Below, piece by piece: positions 5,536 to 6,426 of a stretch of 6,426 nt of DNA. The position numbers and the translations under genes are program-made. Source of the stretch: an uncultured Burkholderiaceae bacterium. Its GTDB lineage: Bacteria; Pseudomonadota; Gammaproteobacteria; Burkholderiales; Burkholderiaceae. The notes under the pieces were generated by a model, which had not been told where the DNA came from, made no database searches, and saw only the letters and a program-made list of their open reading frames with translations. Within the stretch, counting starts at the first letter, position 1. Each line of letters opens with the position of its first letter. Where the stretch lies: assembly GCA_937871985.1 (NCBI GenBank), contig CALMPB010000483.1, positions 1 through 6,426 on the forward strand. The letters are read 5' to 3'.

Positions 5536-6426
5536 GGAGGCCTCGCAGGCTGTCATAGCGGGTGCAGTCGGCACGCGGCGGGTGGCGCAGCGCCAGGTCC
5601 TCGGGCGTGACGATGGCTAGCGGCCGGGGCGGCTCGCGTCGGCGGGCCAGGATGTTGACGATGACGTCGTCGCTGGCGGTGCCGGCCAGCAGCGCTTCGC
5701 GTACGGCCGCTTCGACCGCCTCCAGCCCGTCGTCGAGCACCGCTGCCAGCACGCGCACGAACCGCCGGTCGGCATCATCCCCGGCGCCGAGCTTGCGCCG
5801 CAGTCGTGACAGCGCAGGCGGCAGCTCCCAGCCCTGGAACGGCGCGCCATTGCGCAGGGCGCCCGGCTTGGTCACCAGCACCGGCAGGTAATGCCACGGG
5901 TCGTAGATGGTCCGGTCGCGCCCGAAGAACCGGGGGTGGTCGGCGACGACCTGGCCGTCGCAGCGCACGACGATGCGGTCGGCATAGGCACGGACCTGGA
6001 CGGTACGCCGCACCACCCTGGCGGAGACGGAATAGCGGTTGCGGTCGAAGCTGATGAGGCACGTGCCGCTCACCGCGTGCTCGCTCTCGTGGAAGCCGTC
6101 GAAGGGGGCGACAACCGGCTGGAGCACACCGCGCTCGGCAGCCCATGCCTGCGCGACCGTCAGCTCCTTCTGCTCGGGATGCTGGTGCATGTCGGCCCAG
6201 CGGCGACACTCCGCCTCCAGCCAGCCGTTCAACTCCTCGATGCTGGCAAAGCGCAGCCGCGGCTGGAAGAAGCGGCCACGCGCGGTCTGCACCTGGTTCT
6301 CGACCTGCCCCTTCTCCCAGCCCGACGCCGGCGAGCAGGCCGTCGGCTCGACCATGTAGTGGTTCGCCATCACCAGGAAGCGCCGGTTGAAGACCCGCTC
6401 CTTGCCCGTGAACACGCTCGTCACCG
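5522..6426 (-). CDS. istA: IS21-family transposase IstA, C-terminal part (5' end outside window)
   Basis: The frame is open from the right edge to TGA 5522-5524, giving about 300 residues of a protein usually near 500. It begins inside the rve integrase core: [17 protein letters not shown], then [15 protein letters not shown], in which the Glu of KGQVEN is the last catalytic acid of the DDE triad. The later part contains the beta-rich end-binding domain ([20 protein letters not shown], then [18 protein letters not shown]) and the C-terminal region that contacts IstB. The two catalytic Asp residues and the N-terminal HTH lie beyond the window. No internal stop or frameshift is seen. It overlaps istB in another frame, the normal IS21 operon arrangement. 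Confidence 0.92.
   Translation of the reverse strand, partial: VTSVFTGKERVFNRRFLVMANHYMVEPTACSPASGWEKGQVENQVQTARGRFFQPRLRFASIEELNGWLEAECRRWADMHQHPEQKELTVAQAWAAERGVLQPVVAPFDGFHESEHAVSGTCLISFDRNRYSVSARVVRRTVQVRAYADRIVVRCDGQVVADHPRFFGRDRTIYDPWHYLPVLVTKPGALRNGAPFQGWELPPALSRLRRKLGAGDDADRRFVRVLAAVLDDGLEAVEAAVREALLAGTASDDVIVNILARRREPPRPLAIVTPEDLALRHPPRADCTRYDSLRGLHAAA

Larger units (their letters stand above)
3412..6426 (-). mobile_element. IS21-family insertion sequence, interrupted by IS3 and cut by the window edge
   Basis: One end is at 3412, where TGTCAATCGGCG starts inside usp; this terminal sequence with short direct repeats is characteristic of the IS21 family. The element continues after the nested IS3 copy (resuming at 4698) with a hairpin region, istB, and the 3' two-thirds or so of istA, both on the - strand. 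Without the IS3 copy about 1.8 kb of IS21 is present. The rest of istA and the other terminus lie beyond 6426, so a total of roughly 2.4-2.5 kb is expected for the family. The target duplication cannot be checked because only one flank is visible. Confidence 0.85.

Noticed and set aside
5775..6209. 144-codon - strand open frame inside istA
   Set aside because: It is a shifted frame of the IstA coding region with Arg/Ala/Pro-rich low-complexity translation and no homology pattern.
1..6426. Composite transposon with cargo between IS630 and IS21
   Set aside because: The two elements belong to different families with unrelated ends, and the genes between them are broken. Nothing indicates joint mobilisation.
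1..6426. tRNA, rRNA, riboswitch, toxin-antitoxin or defence system
   Set aside because: No tRNA-like cloverleaf, rRNA segment, paired small toxin/antitoxin genes or defence domains were found on either strand by reading.

Overview
The window is high in GC and reads as an accessory region from an alphaproteobacterium, most likely a sphingomonad (Sphingomonas, Sphingobium or Novosphingobium type). This rests on the style of the universal stress protein, the MgtA-type ATPase and the FixJ-type regulator tail, recalled from family knowledge and not from a database search. No novel defence or metabolic system is visible. The window is an insertion-sequence graveyard in which chromosomal stress and transport genes have been cut and rejoined.

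Layout from left to right: (1) 1-220, the 3' end of an IS630-family element on the + strand, abutting (2) a NodT/TolC-family RND outer-membrane efflux lipoprotein gene on the - strand (218-about 1702). Its body is intact, but its first codons appear replaced by foreign DNA. (3) About 1665-1802 (+), the last ~45 codons of a FixJ/LuxR-type response regulator, not visible as a normal ORF because its 5' part is missing. The efflux gene and the regulator meet head to head, each lacking its 5' end. (4) 1844-2002 (+), a 52-codon ORF with a good ribosome binding site and uncertain identity. It is joined to (5) about 1981-2903 (+), the C-terminal third of an mgtA-type Mg2+ P-type ATPase, broken further by a frameshift at 2335. 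(6) 3050-3411 (+), the N-terminal part of a UspA-type universal stress protein with its own ribosome binding site and a palindrome just upstream. It is cut by (7) an IS21-family element from 3412 to beyond the right edge (terminal repeats, istB, 3' part of istA, all - strand). (8) A complete 1218-bp IS3-family element (3476-4693) sits inside the terminal non-coding part of the IS21 element, flanked by a 4-bp GCAG duplication. Its orfA/orfB are intact and share a canonical A_AAA_AAC frameshift signal.

Order of events that can be inferred: IS21 inserted into usp, then IS3 inserted into IS21. The deletions that made the regulator, efflux and ATPase fragments cannot be dated from this window. The IS3 element looks intact. 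The IS21 element keeps an intact istB, but one of its ends is now interrupted and its other end is outside the window. None of the chromosomal genes is convincingly functional, though the efflux gene remains an open frame with a lipobox.
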